A stretch of 64,000 nucleotides of DNA from an uncultured Alphaproteobacteria bacterium (lineage in GTDB: Bacteria > Pseudomonadota > Alphaproteobacteria > RF32 > CAG-239). Positions 34,403-43,840 of this stretch are shown here, in pieces. A model generated the notes under the pieces. It saw only the letters and a list, made by a program, of their open reading frames with translations, was not told the origin of the DNA and did not search any database. Each line of letters starts with the position of its first letter. Positions within the stretch are counted from its first letter, which is position 1. The stretch is from the NCBI GenBank assembly GCA_944393685.1, contig CALYAW010000002.1, positions 250,420 to 314,419 on the forward strand. Direction: 5' to 3'. The translations under genes were made by a program, and so were the position numbers.

Positions 34403-37400
34403 CACTGCTTCCAAAGGTTGAACTGATTAATTCTTTCAGAGAATTCGGGCTTAAAGCTGATAGCGGATTAAAGCCAATGTCTGGATTGTCAATATCCCCT
34501 TCTATGGAATAAGTTGCCGCAAACACCGTGCCATCTTTTCCGCTTAGGAGACTACCCACAAGAGGGATACTCCCAATAAATGTATTCAAGCCATATGCCG
34601 GCGCTATCATTCCTTTGATGTTAAAATCCTGATATCTCATTGAATACGTTCCACTCCCGCTTATACCTACAACATTACCAAAAGCTTTTGCATCTTTGAC
34701 TTTTATGGTCTTTTTTGCGTACTCAAAAGGAGCATCAAAGTGCGAAAAAGCTATGCCTTCTCCGGTTAGAAGATTAACCATTCCCGTCAATGACGCAACG
34801 GTCAGCAATTTAGCAAAAACCGGCGTGTCATAAACATTAAAATCTCTTATCTTGGCATGCCCCACAAAAGTTTTGTCCGCATTGCGCTTGGCATTTATAC
34901 TTAGACGTCCTCCCTTCATACTATCATATAAGCGCAAAAATTTTAATGTCGAGCCGGCATCATTGCTTTCTATGGTTAATAGATATTCTTTTTTAGGACG
35001 CGGGACATAATCTAATTTTAAATCAGACATCTTTCCGTTTTTGCGAGAAGATGCAAAATTTCCTATAAGGTGCATTTCCTCTACACCTATACCTTTCTTT
35101 AGTTTTGCCGTGCCGGCAAAATGCCTAATGGCTACATCCTTGTTGGTCCATAAACTATCTACTGCGATATTAATATCTGTATCACTGACATCTTCCCACT
35201 CATCTTTTTCTGTATCAATTTCTTTGGTTAATGCATCATTTAACCGCATCTGCCTGCGCCATTCTTTATCTGCTTTGATTTCATCTTCATCTTTATTAAA
35301 AAAGTCTGATAAATTATAACTTTTTCCAGAAACTGCTATTTTTATCTTTTCTGTCGGAGCATAGCTAAATTCTATCCTAGCTCTGGCATCGGTGTCGGGG
35401 CCTTTTATATCTCCAATGTCTATTAAACTTACCCTTCCATCTTTGTTAAGCTCTATATTGCCTTTAAGGTTAAAGTTCGGCTTGGAAAGAGAAAACATCG
35501 GAACTTTTGTGATTTTGCCGTTTTGCAACAAAACTTTGGTGCTGACGACTCCTTCTGTTCCTGATTTTTTCTTAAATCCAAGAAATGAATAGTCGATATT
35601 TGCACTTTGCAAATTACCATCTACATCTATTTCCATCCGTTCTCCATCATATGCGGTGATCGTCGCTTGCGTTGGAATCGAGCCTTGAATATAGGGAGAA
35701 CTCAAAGCTGAAAAATCAAGTCCGAGTTTTTGCTTTAGATTTGCGTCAAAATTAAAACTTAGTTGATAACGGCGTAAATAATCTTTATGAACAAAATTTT
35801 CGTTCCATTTCAAATTTAGCGGAAGGCCGTCAAAATTAGCGACTCCCAGAATTTCCATTCCTCCGTTATTTACTTTCATATTCAAAAAATTGGCTTCTAT
35901 CTTTTTGTCTTTTACAAAGTCGGCAACCACTACATTTTTAAGTGTTGATGTTATATCAACTTTAACTTCATCTGGCGCAAGATTCTTCTTTAACTCAAAC
36001 TCCAAAGTCATATCAACATCTGCACTTCCTTTGATGCTGTCTGGGTTAATCCCCATTTGTGAGGTAAATCCCAACGGCTGATGATCTATCAGGCGTAAAA
36101 TATCTGGTATGCCGCCGCTTCCAAGAATTTGAATCTTGGCAAAATTATCATATCGGTCAAGGTCGTATAATTCTATATACCCTTTGCTTAAGATGACATC
36201 TGCGGAAACACCTTTCTCAAAATACATTTGCAACTTGTCTTTGAAAAAATCAACGCGTCCGTATACATCTGTGACTTTGGGCATACCTGTTAGATAATCT
36301 ATACTGACGCCTTGCGCATAAGCTGTTCCTCCAAGTTCTGCAAAGATGAGTGTCTTTTTCTTTTCATCTGGCAAGAATTTGAAACTAAATTCCGCGTTTT
36401 TGATTTTACCGGCAGATAAACTGGAATGACACCAATTCCATGCATTGTGGGCAACAAATTGAGGCCAATAAGTCGTTAGCTTATCTGTGTCTAGTTCCTT
36501 GACTTTAGCTGTTATGAGCAACTGCAAATTCTTTAATGATGAGGCTAAAATATAATCTTTCAGACCACTTGCCTCTAAACCAATTTGTGCTTTTTGACCA
36601 TCCAGCTCAACAACGGCATTGTTTACACTGAGTTTGTCCAAACCTCCTTTTATTTCGCCTTTGAGAATGACTGAGCTAATTTTATAGTCTTGTGCATCAT
36701 CATCGCTCAAATTAATGACACCGTTTCCTCCTTCTAGTGAAAATTGTATTTTTTCAATCGATGTATCAACACTTTTTAGCAAATCATTTTTATTTTGCAG
36801 AACCTCATCAAGATTTATCAATGCTTCAATTTGACCATTTAACGGAATTTCTATTTTATACTTTTTGTTATGATTCTCCGCTGTTATAAATTCCAGCAAA
36901 TTTGCAGGTATGATATCAGAAAAATAAAGTTGCAACGCAACCTTATTGAGTGATGGACGATATATTAGCTCAAGACCGACCGATGCAGGCTGACCATCAA
37001 ATTGCATACCTGCCCGTATTGATGTCGACAACTGAGTAAAACCTCTGTCAAAATGATAATTTACGTCTCTTAATACCCACTTGCGCCCTAAATCAACTTC
37101 ATGAAACTCTACCGCGGCATCCTCTATGTTTATATTATTTATATAGCTCTCCGGATATGAATTATCATCCGAATTGAACCGTTCCAAAAAATCTTGCATG
37201 ACGTCAAAATAATATTCAGCTTTTTTTTGGTTTATATTTGTCGTTTTTTCTTTTTTGGAGCCATAATCGGTAAATACATATACCGTCGGTTTATAAATCT
37301 CTATTGAACTCGGAGCTATTACTCCGTGCAATAAAGCTTTTATGCTAAATGAAACAGATGTGCGCGGAGCATTAATAACAAGTTCTTCTCCATTTTTCTT

Positions 37401-37655
37401 ATAGACAACATTGTTTGCTATAATTCTTAGCGGTTTTATTGAACGAACCAGTTCAAGATTGACGGAATCCAACGTAACCTGATATTGACTGTCATCATGA
37501 TTTAAGGCTTTGATAATATAAGGTTTCAGAAAAGGAACTGCTATAGATCCTCGATAAAGCTGCCATACAAACATTAACAGCATTATCAAAAAGATAACAC
37601 CGATATAATCAAACAGCTTGCGCAGCCGATATGTCTTATTATCGAGTTTTTTCAT
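34392..37655 (-). CDS. AsmA/YhdP-like (DUF3971 and AsmA C-terminal) envelope protein
   Basis: A 1087-residue inner-membrane-anchored protein with one N-terminal membrane helix (about 15-36) and a very long periplasmic beta-rich body. The opening SQYQVTLDSVNLELVRSI and the closing FAATYSIEGDIDNPDIGFNP match the DUF3971/AsmA-like C-terminal architecture. Large AsmA-like proteins (YhdP, TamB, YdbH) form hydrophobic grooves that move phospholipid to the outer membrane; a bridge role is inferred from this family. It overlaps the hydrolase gene upstream by 17 bases and the HAD gene downstream by 11. Size is close to YhdP-type members. Confidence 0.8.
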   Translation of the reverse strand: MKKLDNKTYRLRKLFDYIGVIFLIMLLMFVWQLYRGSIAVPFLKPYIIKALNHDDSQYQVTLDSVNLELVRSIKPLRIIANNVVYKKNGEELVINAPRTSVSFSIKALLHGVIAPSSIEIYKPTVYVFTDYGSKKEKTTNINQKKAEYYFDVMQDFLERFNSDDNSYPESYINNINIEDAAVEFHEVDLGRKWVLRDVNYHFDRGFTQLSTSIRAGMQFDGQPASVGLELIYRPSLNKVALQLYFSDIIPANLLEFITAENHNKKYKIEIPLNGQIEALINLDEVLQNKNDLLKSVDTSIEKIQFSLEGGNGVINLSDDDAQDYKISSVILKGEIKGGLDKLSVNNAVVELDGQKAQIGLEASGLKDYILASSLKNLQLLITAKVKELDTDKLTTYWPQFVAHNAWNWCHSSLSAGKIKNAEFSFKFLPDEKKKTLIFAELGGTAYAQGVSIDYLTGMPKVTDVYGRVDFFKDKLQMYFEKGVSADVILSKGYIELYDLDRYDNFAKIQILGSGGIPDILRLIDHQPLGFTSQMGINPDSIKGSADVDMTLEFELKKNLAPDEVKVDITSTLKNVVVADFVKDKKIEANFLNMKVNNGGMEILGVANFDGLPLNLKWNENFVHKDYLRRYQLSFNFDANLKQKLGLDFSALSSPYIQGSIPTQATITAYDGERMEIDVDGNLQSANIDYSFLGFKKKSGTEGVVSTKVLLQNGKITKVPMFSLSKPNFNLKGNIELNKDGRVSLIDIGDIKGPDTDARARIEFSYAPTEKIKIAVSGKSYNLSDFFNKDEDEIKADKEWRRQMRLNDALTKEIDTEKDEWEDVSDTDINIAVDSLWTNKDVAIRHFAGTAKLKKGIGVEEMHLIGNFASSRKNGKMSDLKLDYVPRPKKEYLLTIESNDAGSTLKFLRLYDSMKGGRLSINAKRNADKTFVGHAKIRDFNVYDTPVFAKLLTVASLTGMVNLLTGEGIAFSHFDAPFEYAKKTIKVKDAKAFGNVVGISGSGTYSMRYQDFNIKGMIAPAYGLNTFIGSIPLVGSLLSGKDGTVFAATYSIEGDIDNPDIGFNPLSALSPNSLKELISSTFGSSDEE

Positions 37656-38475
37656 TCTGTTTAAGCCAATTTAATATATCCTTATAATTTTCATTTTCAA
37701 ATAAATTACCATGTTGTCCTTGTTCGTATATAATTAAATCTTTGGGATCTTCAGCTAAATCAAAAAGACTTTGTGCCAATTCTACTGGAACAACTTCATC
37801 TTTCCCTGCTCCCATAACGAGTAAAGGAGTTTTAATCTCAGATATATTTGTGCTGTTATCGTATCTATCTCGTATAATTAATTCTAAAGGAAGAGGAAAC
37901 CATACTCTTTTCTTGACCACATTAATCAAACTGTCAAACGGAACCTCTAAAATCAAACCGGCAAAAGGTTTCTTCTTTCCACCCAACTCTGCCGCAGCAT
38001 ATGTTGAGGTGTAAGAACCTAAAGACATCCCATATAAAAAAATTCTTGAATTGGAATAACCGAGACGACGCAGTTTTTTGAGAGCCGCGCGCGTGTCCAT
38101 TTCTAAATTTGCTTGCGTAATCGCACCCTCAATTCCTCCAAATCCTCTGTATTCTGGAAGAAATGTTCCATATCCCTCTTTTATTAAGGGCTCTAGTTTA
38201 TGATAAAATTGTTCGATATTATAGGAATTACCATGAAAAAATACTATTATCGGTTTGCCTGATGTCGGTTTGGTATACCAAGCATACAAAGGGGTGCCAT
38301 CTTCCGCCTTGTAATAAACCTCTTGTGCGGGGTATTCTGCATCTTGGGGCAAAACACTTTTTTGCATTGAGGGATTATAAAAAAAGAGCTGTGGATATAA
38401 ATAAACCGTCAGACAAAATGTCGCATACGCTATTAAAAAAATAACTGTTGCTTTCAATATTGTTTTTTTATTCAT
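37639..38475 (-). CDS. Membrane-anchored alpha/beta hydrolase (ABHD13/BEM46-like)
   Basis: A 278-residue protein with an N-terminal signal anchor (about residues 7-28) and an alpha/beta hydrolase domain. The oxyanion segment is VFFHGNSYN, the nucleophile in LYGMSLGSY, the acid in [10 protein letters not shown] and the histidine in [10 protein letters not shown]. This is the pattern of the BEM46/ABHD13 family, whose substrates are unknown. The start overlaps the prfB end by eight bases, so it belongs to the mrcA-prfB operon. Periplasmic orientation is likely from the anchor. Confidence 0.85.
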   Translation of the reverse strand: MNKKTILKATVIFLIAYATFCLTVYLYPQLFFYNPSMQKSVLPQDAEYPAQEVYYKAEDGTPLYAWYTKPTSGKPIIVFFHGNSYNIEQFYHKLEPLIKEGYGTFLPEYRGFGGIEGAITQANLEMDTRAALKKLRRLGYSNSRIFLYGMSLGSYTSTYAAAELGGKKKPFAGLILEVPFDSLINVVKKRVWFPLPLELIIRDRYDNSTNISEIKTPLLVMGAGKDEVVPVELAQSLFDLAEDPKDLIIYEQGQHGNLFENENYKDILNWLKQNEKTR

Positions 38476-39575
38476 TATTTCCTACCTTATCTGCCAGAGA
38501 AGCTGCCAAAAACATATCAATATCTCCATCCAAAACAGCTCTTGTGTCTGAAGTTTCCGCATTGGTGCGCAAGTCTTTGACCATCTTGTATGGTTGTAAT
38601 ACATATGAACGGATTTGGTGCCCCCAACCTATATCGCTTAGAGCATCACGTTGTTCTTCCGCTTTGGCCTCGCGTTTTTGCAACTCTAATTCATATAAAC
38701 GCGCCTTCAACATATTCCAGGCCGCCTCTCGGTTTTGGAATTGCGAACGTTGATTCTGACATTGAACCACTATTCCCGTGGGCAAGTGAGTAATACGTAC
38801 TGCTGAATCTGTCTTGTTAATATGCTGTCCGCCAGCTCCTGAGGCTCTATAGGTATCAACTCGGCAGTCCGCCTCGTTGATATTTATTTGAATTTCATCA
38901 TCAATTACGGGATAAACTCCAACTGATGCGAAACTTGTGTGTCTTCTTGCCCCGCTGTCAAACGGAGATATTCTTACCAAACGATGCACCCCGCTCTCCG
39001 ATTTTAGCCAACCATATGCATTATGACCACTTATTTTGAGTGTGACAGACTTAATACCAGCAACATCTCCCTCGGTTTCTTCTATATACTCAACTTTATA
39101 CTGATGTGCTTCCGCCCAGCGAGAATACATACGCACCAACATTTCCGCCCAATCCTGAGCCTCTGTTCCGCCTGAACCGGCGTGCACTTCCAAATAAGCA
39201 TCATTGGAATCTACTTCTCCGGAAAGTAAAGCCTCAAGCTCTCCATGTTTGACTTCTGAGCGCAGGTTTTCAAGCTGTTCCATAACATCATTAATCACAC
39301 TCTCGTCATTTTCTGCTTCGGCAAGCTCGGATAGTTCCGTCAAGTCTTTTAGATTTTGCTCCATGGTGCGAAAATTGCCGAGGTTAAACTCTAACGTGTT
39401 TTTCTCCGACATTAGTTTTTGGGCTTTTTGCGGATCGTTCCATAAATTGCTCTCCGACGTTAAAGCATTGAGTTCTTCCAATCGTAAACAAGCATTCTCA
39501 TAGTCAAAGAGACCTCCTTAGCAGCAAAAGTGACTGCTTGATTGCCTCTGTTAATTCATAAATTTCTGCACGCAT
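38468..39575 (-). CDS. prfB: Peptide chain release factor 2, with programmed +1 frameshift
   Basis: RF2 reads UAA and UGA. The gene starts at ATG 39575 and reads 23 codons to an in-frame TGA (39506-39504); a +1 shift at CTT-TGA continues as LDYENAC... to the stop at 38468, giving about 368 residues, the family size. The main frame has the anticodon-like SPF-type region and the catalytic GGQ in [15 protein letters not shown]. The N-terminal helical domain and RF-1 domain are complete. It starts 17 bases after mrcA ends, matching the amiC-mrcA-prfB order of alphaproteobacteria. Confidence 0.97.
39504..39518 (-). promoter_or_regulatory. prfB autoregulatory frameshift site
   Basis: On the minus strand the sequence AGGAGG-TCT-CTT-TGA-C (39518 downward) is the classic RF2 recoding signal: an internal Shine-Dalgarno three bases before the CUU slippery codon, a UGA stop and a following C. 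Low RF2 favours the +1 shift, so the gene senses its own product. Confidence 0.95.
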
Positions 39576-39592
39576 ATTGTTTTCCTGTATTA

Positions 39593-42028
39593 TTAATACT
39601 CTGAGCCAAGCTGCACTGTATCTTGGTCATCATTCTTAAAATCGGACTGAGCGGCTTGTGTCTCTGTATCAGAGTTTTGCGGAGTACCTATAACTCGTTG
39701 ATTCTTTCCATCAAAGTTATATTCCGGTTTCAAAGCCTCTATGATGACAGACTGATCCTGTGGTTGAGCCGGACGACCTGTATCATGATTGATTCTCACC
39801 AACTTAATTCCCGCCGGTATACGGAACGGAATATCCGGTTGATCAACCAGAGCTTGTTTCATAAAATTCTGAAAAATCGGTAACGCCGCGGCGGCTCCGG
39901 TTTCATAGCGCCCAAGCGAGCGAGGTTCATCAAACCCCACATAAACCGCCACCACCAGATCCGGCGAAAAACCCACAAACCACGCATCTTGATTCTTGTT
40001 GGTTGTCCCTGTTTTACCCGCTAAATGTCTACCCAGAGATCTTAAGCGAGCTCCTGTTCCATATTGAACAACTCCCTCAAGAATACTAACCATTTGATAC
40101 GCACTTAAAGGATCCAATATTTGTTCACGATTATCCACCAAGGTCGGAACAGATTGATTTTCCCATTTTTCAACAGAACAATCTTCGCAATTACGTTTAT
40201 CATGACGATAAATCGTCTTGCCGTTACGATCTTGAATACGCTCAATCAAATAAGTATCTATTTTTTTGCCGCCGTTTACCATCATCCCAAAAGCCGTTGC
40301 CATATTTATCAACTTTGTTTCTCCGGCTCCTAAAGACATTGATAATAATTCCGGTAAATTCGGATTAACCCCCATCTTGCGCGCATATTCCGCAACTTTA
40401 TCCATCCCAACATCCTGAGCCAAACGCACCGTCATCAAATTTCGAGATTTCTCTATTCCCTGACGTAAAGTCATCAGACCATAAAATCTCTTTGAGTAGT
40501 TAACCGGTTTCCATAACGGTTGTCCCGGACCTTGATCTAAAACAAATGGCGCGTCCAATATCAAGTCTGTCGGCGAATAGCCGTTTTCAAGAGCCGCTAA
40601 ATACACAATCGGTTTAAATGCCGAACCCGTCTGCCGCATTGCCTGCGTGGCTCGATTAAACTGGGATTTTTTGAAAGAATAACCACCAACCATTGCCAAA
40701 ACTTTGCCCGTATGCGGATCTAATGCAATCATGGCTCCTTCTACATTAGGAACCTGACGCAACGCATACGCGCCTGTTTTGGAATTTTTCTCAACTAAAA
40801 TAACATCGCCCGGTTTTAACACGTCCGCAACAGATTTTGGCTCCCCGCCAACACTTTGGTTTTTGAGAGTTTTACGAGCCCATTTCATCCCTTTTAGAGG
40901 TAAAGTTCCTTTATTGCCTTCTTGAGTTTCAATTTCTGCCTGTGTTTGACTGACACTCAACACAACGGCCTTGACCCATCCATTCTCTCGACCAGATGGT
41001 GCTTGAACATCTTCCAAAGCCTTTTTATAATCGCCCGTTGTATCAATATTGGCAAGGGCTCCCCGCCAACCATGTCTCATATCATAGTTACGCAACTCTT
41101 CGTCAAATACTGATGTGGCTATTTGTTGTAATTTGGGATTTAGCGTCGTTCTTATCAGTAATCCCCCTTCATACAGAGCATCTTCCCCAAATTTATTATT
41201 AACATAGCGACGAACTTCTTCACTGAAATACTGCGCATCACGAACAAATTCTCCGCGACGTTCAAGTACCTTGAGCGGTTTCTCTTTGGCTGCAAGCCCG
41301 TCTTCTTCTGAAACGTAGCCTTCCTCGACCATGCGATCTATTACCCAGTTGCGACGTGCAACCGCTGCTTCGTATTTCGTTTTGGGATTGTAATTGTTAG
41401 GTCCTTTGGGAAGAGCAGCCAAATAAGCAGCTTCTTCTATTGACAACTCATCAAGCGACTTCCCGAAATAGTTTAAAGCTGCCGCCGCAACTCCATATGA
41501 TCGATTACCTAAATAAATCTCATTCAGATATAATTCCAAAATATGCTGTTTGGTGAAAGCCTGCTCAATACGTGTTGATAATATTGCTTCTTTAATTTTT
41601 CGTTTATATGACAACTCGGAAGAAAGCAAAAAGTTTTTGGCAACTTGTTGGGTAATAGTTGAGGCTCCGGCCGGACGACGTCCACTACCTATGTTCTTGA
41701 TGTTATCAAGAACAGCTCTTAAAATTCCAAAAAAATCTATTCCGAAGTGATGATAAAAGTTTTTGTCTTCTGCAGAAATAAATGCATTTTTTACTAACTC
41801 AGGAATTTTTTCTTCCGGAACAAAAAGCCTTTTTTCCGCAGCATATTCCATCATGAGCTGTCCATCTCCGGCATAAAGCCTTGTGGTTACTGCAGGTTCG
41901 TATTTCTCAAGCTGATGATAGTCCGGTAGCTCTTGAGAAATCTGCCATAAAGAAGTTATCAATACAATTAATGCGATAACTGCAAAAAAGAAAAAAGTGC
42001 TCAATAATGATGATAGGGTTTTAAACAT
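39593..42028 (-). CDS. mrcA: Penicillin-binding protein 1A, bifunctional peptidoglycan synthase
   Basis: This membrane-anchored enzyme polymerises glycan strands and cross-links peptides. From ATG 42028 (GGA nine bases before; an upstream TTG at 42061 is less likely) there is one membrane segment (about 4-30), the glycosyltransferase domain with catalytic Glu in FISAEDKNFYHHFG (Glu87) and RRPAGASTITQQVAKN, an OB-like insert, and the transpeptidase domain with TGSAFKP (SxxK), SRN and KTGTTN. The C-terminus is acidic and Gln-rich. About 811 residues, normal for PBP1A. It sits between amiC and prfB. Confidence 0.96.
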   Translation of the reverse strand: MFKTLSSLLSTFFFFAVIALIVLITSLWQISQELPDYHQLEKYEPAVTTRLYAGDGQLMMEYAAEKRLFVPEEKIPELVKNAFISAEDKNFYHHFGIDFFGILRAVLDNIKNIGSGRRPAGASTITQQVAKNFLLSSELSYKRKIKEAILSTRIEQAFTKQHILELYLNEIYLGNRSYGVAAAALNYFGKSLDELSIEEAAYLAALPKGPNNYNPKTKYEAAVARRNWVIDRMVEEGYVSEEDGLAAKEKPLKVLERRGEFVRDAQYFSEEVRRYVNNKFGEDALYEGGLLIRTTLNPKLQQIATSVFDEELRNYDMRHGWRGALANIDTTGDYKKALEDVQAPSGRENGWVKAVVLSVSQTQAEIETQEGNKGTLPLKGMKWARKTLKNQSVGGEPKSVADVLKPGDVILVEKNSKTGAYALRQVPNVEGAMIALDPHTGKVLAMVGGYSFKKSQFNRATQAMRQTGSAFKPIVYLAALENGYSPTDLILDAPFVLDQGPGQPLWKPVNYSKRFYGLMTLRQGIEKSRNLMTVRLAQDVGMDKVAEYARKMGVNPNLPELLSMSLGAGETKLINMATAFGMMVNGGKKIDTYLIERIQDRNGKTIYRHDKRNCEDCSVEKWENQSVPTLVDNREQILDPLSAYQMVSILEGVVQYGTGARLRSLGRHLAGKTGTTNKNQDAWFVGFSPDLVVAVYVGFDEPRSLGRYETGAAAALPIFQNFMKQALVDQPDIPFRIPAGIKLVRINHDTGRPAQPQDQSVIIEALKPEYNFDGKNQRVIGTPQNSDTETQAAQSDFKNDDQDTVQLGSEY

Positions 42029-42110
42029 GTTAAATCCAAAAGAATCTATAAGAAAAGACAATCTTTTACATTGTTTTCTTTATTATAAAAAAAATATTGC
42101 AGTGTCAAAC

Positions 42111-43346
42111 CTAAAATACGGATGCGTGCTGCATATTTTGGAAATAGCGGTCAATAGCTCGCGCGGCCGCAATTGCTAATTTCTTACGATATGACTTTTG
42201 TTGTAATTTTTTTTCTTCATTGCGATTGGACAAATATCCCAACTCCATCAAAACAGAGGGAACATCTGGCGCCTTAAGAACAGCAAATCCGGCAAAACGA
42301 TGTGTGTTGTCAAGCGTGTGGGTAGATTTGCGCATTTCTGCCACCATGAAGGTGGCAAATTCTGATGAACGGTTGAGCGTTTCTCTTTGAGCAAGATTTA
42401 ACAAAATATCAGAAACTTCTTTAGAATGTTCGGCAAAATTGAGACCAGCAACAATATCTGCTTTATTTTCTTTTTCAGCTAAAGCTGCTGCCTCTTTGTC
42501 AGAGGCTTTTTCCGAAAGCGTATAAACGGACAGCCCTGTCGCCCTCTTATTGGGTGCGCTATCTGCATGAATTGACAAAAACAAGTCCGCATCATATCGA
42601 CGAGCAATTTTAACACGGTCTCTTAACGGAATAAATATGTCTCGGTTGCGTGTCAAATAAACTTTATAATTGCTGTTTTTTTCTAAAACTTCTTTCAATT
42701 CTCGAGCCATTGCCAATGTAATATGTTTTTCGTATGTTCCGGAAACACCTATCGCTCCGGGATCAACTCCTCCATGCCCGGGATCAAGTACAATAACTTT
42801 CTTTTTCTTAGGCGATGAAACGGCATTTTTCTTTTTGGAAGTTTTGGCTGCGGAACTGACTGTTATGTTCTCATGATTGGTGAAAGCGTGATCATTTCCA
42901 ACTCGAGAAGCAAACTCTCGAGCAGAAGCCACTTCTATATCAACAACGAATCGCCAACTAAAATTACTTTGCGGAGGCAACAACATAACTTTTTTTACAA
43001 TAGCTGGCTGTCTCAAATCAAAAACAACTCTGGCTCCATCAACACCTGCACTACCAATACGAGCTCCTGAAACAAGCGTATTTTCACCTTTTATCTGTTC
43101 CAATTTCTTATTGATATCAGTGTTTTTCAGGTCAACGACTAACCTCTCCGGCTCACTAAGTAAAAAAACTTTATAATCTAGTTTGGAATCAGCATCAAAA
43201 ACTATGCGCAAGCTACCTATTCCCTGACCTAAACGCAAATTAGAAACCTGCGCCGAAAAAGCATGTGTCGGCATCAGCATTAAGATGCCGCACAGCAAAA
43301 AACATAGTTTTTTATTTATATTAACAATGTATGTCTTTAACGACAT
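42111..43346 (-). CDS. amiC: N-acetylmuramoyl-L-alanine amidase, AmiC type
   Basis: A periplasmic zinc amidase that separates daughter cells by cutting the stem peptide from muramic acid. ATG 43346 follows GGAG by about seven bases and gives a signal peptide ending near AFSAQ. An AMIN domain (about 35-140) targets the septum; a linker rich in Ser/Lys follows; the Amidase_3 domain has the zinc residues in VLDPGHGGVDPG, YEKHITL, LSIHADSAP and the catalytic Glu in LMELGYLSN. It is the first gene of the amiC-mrcA-prfB operon and is divergent from rne. Confidence 0.93.
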   Translation of the reverse strand: MSLKTYIVNINKKLCFLLCGILMLMPTHAFSAQVSNLRLGQGIGSLRIVFDADSKLDYKVFLLSEPERLVVDLKNTDINKKLEQIKGENTLVSGARIGSAGVDGARVVFDLRQPAIVKKVMLLPPQSNFSWRFVVDIEVASAREFASRVGNDHAFTNHENITVSSAAKTSKKKNAVSSPKKKKVIVLDPGHGGVDPGAIGVSGTYEKHITLAMARELKEVLEKNSNYKVYLTRNRDIFIPLRDRVKIARRYDADLFLSIHADSAPNKRATGLSVYTLSEKASDKEAAALAEKENKADIVAGLNFAEHSKEVSDILLNLAQRETLNRSSEFATFMVAEMRKSTHTLDNTHRFAGFAVLKAPDVPSVLMELGYLSNRNEEKKLQQKSYRKKLAIAAARAIDRYFQNMQHASVF

Positions 43347-43840
43347 CTGCCAACTCCACTCCTTTCTCATTTTATTATATGCAAGACTTATTACCAATCT
43401 CTTAAAATGATGTGCAATTCAATTTTATTGTTGTGTTTTAAAACAAAACGTATATTCTGTTGTGTGACTAAAGCGATTTTTATCGGATGCGTCTCAAATT
43501 TCGTATCGATTTTTTGACTTCAGAGACAAAATCTGGTACCGCCGTCTCATCACTACGATAGATGTGCAAAGCTGAGGTCATGAGCAAAAAATTTTTGCCG
43601 GACAGGTTTTTATGACAGAAGCCTTAAGCAATAACAATAATCTATGGCTTCCGTCCAGAGAGATGAGTAATCGAAGGCGTATTAAAAAATGAAAAATTTT
43701 GTCAGCCTTTGACTTTTATATAGAAAATGCCGATTTTGTTTAAATATCGGCCGTGTTTGTGTTTTTCTTTCTGACTTAATCTTCCGGTAGTGATGTATAA
43801 TTGGGTTTATGCTCTATAAACCTTGTGGAGATTTAGATCT
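43347..43840 (+). promoter_or_regulatory. Long structured leader of rne
   Basis: This 494-base gap holds no convincing gene. On the plus strand it shows a terminator-like hairpin (43482-43491 with 43502-43510, one bulge) followed by TTTTT, a GAGAC/GTCTC stem (43523-43527/43544-43548), a compound stem in which GAAGCC and GGCTTC (about 43610-43660) are bracketed by GGAC/GTCC, and GGTTTAT/ATAAACC (43804-43810/43816-43822) just before the ribosome site GGAG. RNase E of other proteobacteria represses its own mRNA through leader stems, so this may be an autoregulatory leader; the first stem could also end a short RNA or act as an attenuator. Confidence 0.5.

Noticed and set aside
43577..43613. Short frame starting ATGAGCAAAAAA in the rne leader (11 codons)
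   Set aside because: GAGG is only two bases from the ATG, too close for initiation, and the frame has no distinguishing feature; part of the leader structure instead.
43460..43700. Possible 6S, SRP or tmRNA gene in the rne leader
   Set aside because: None of the conserved core sequences of these RNAs could be recognised; only generic stems are visible.
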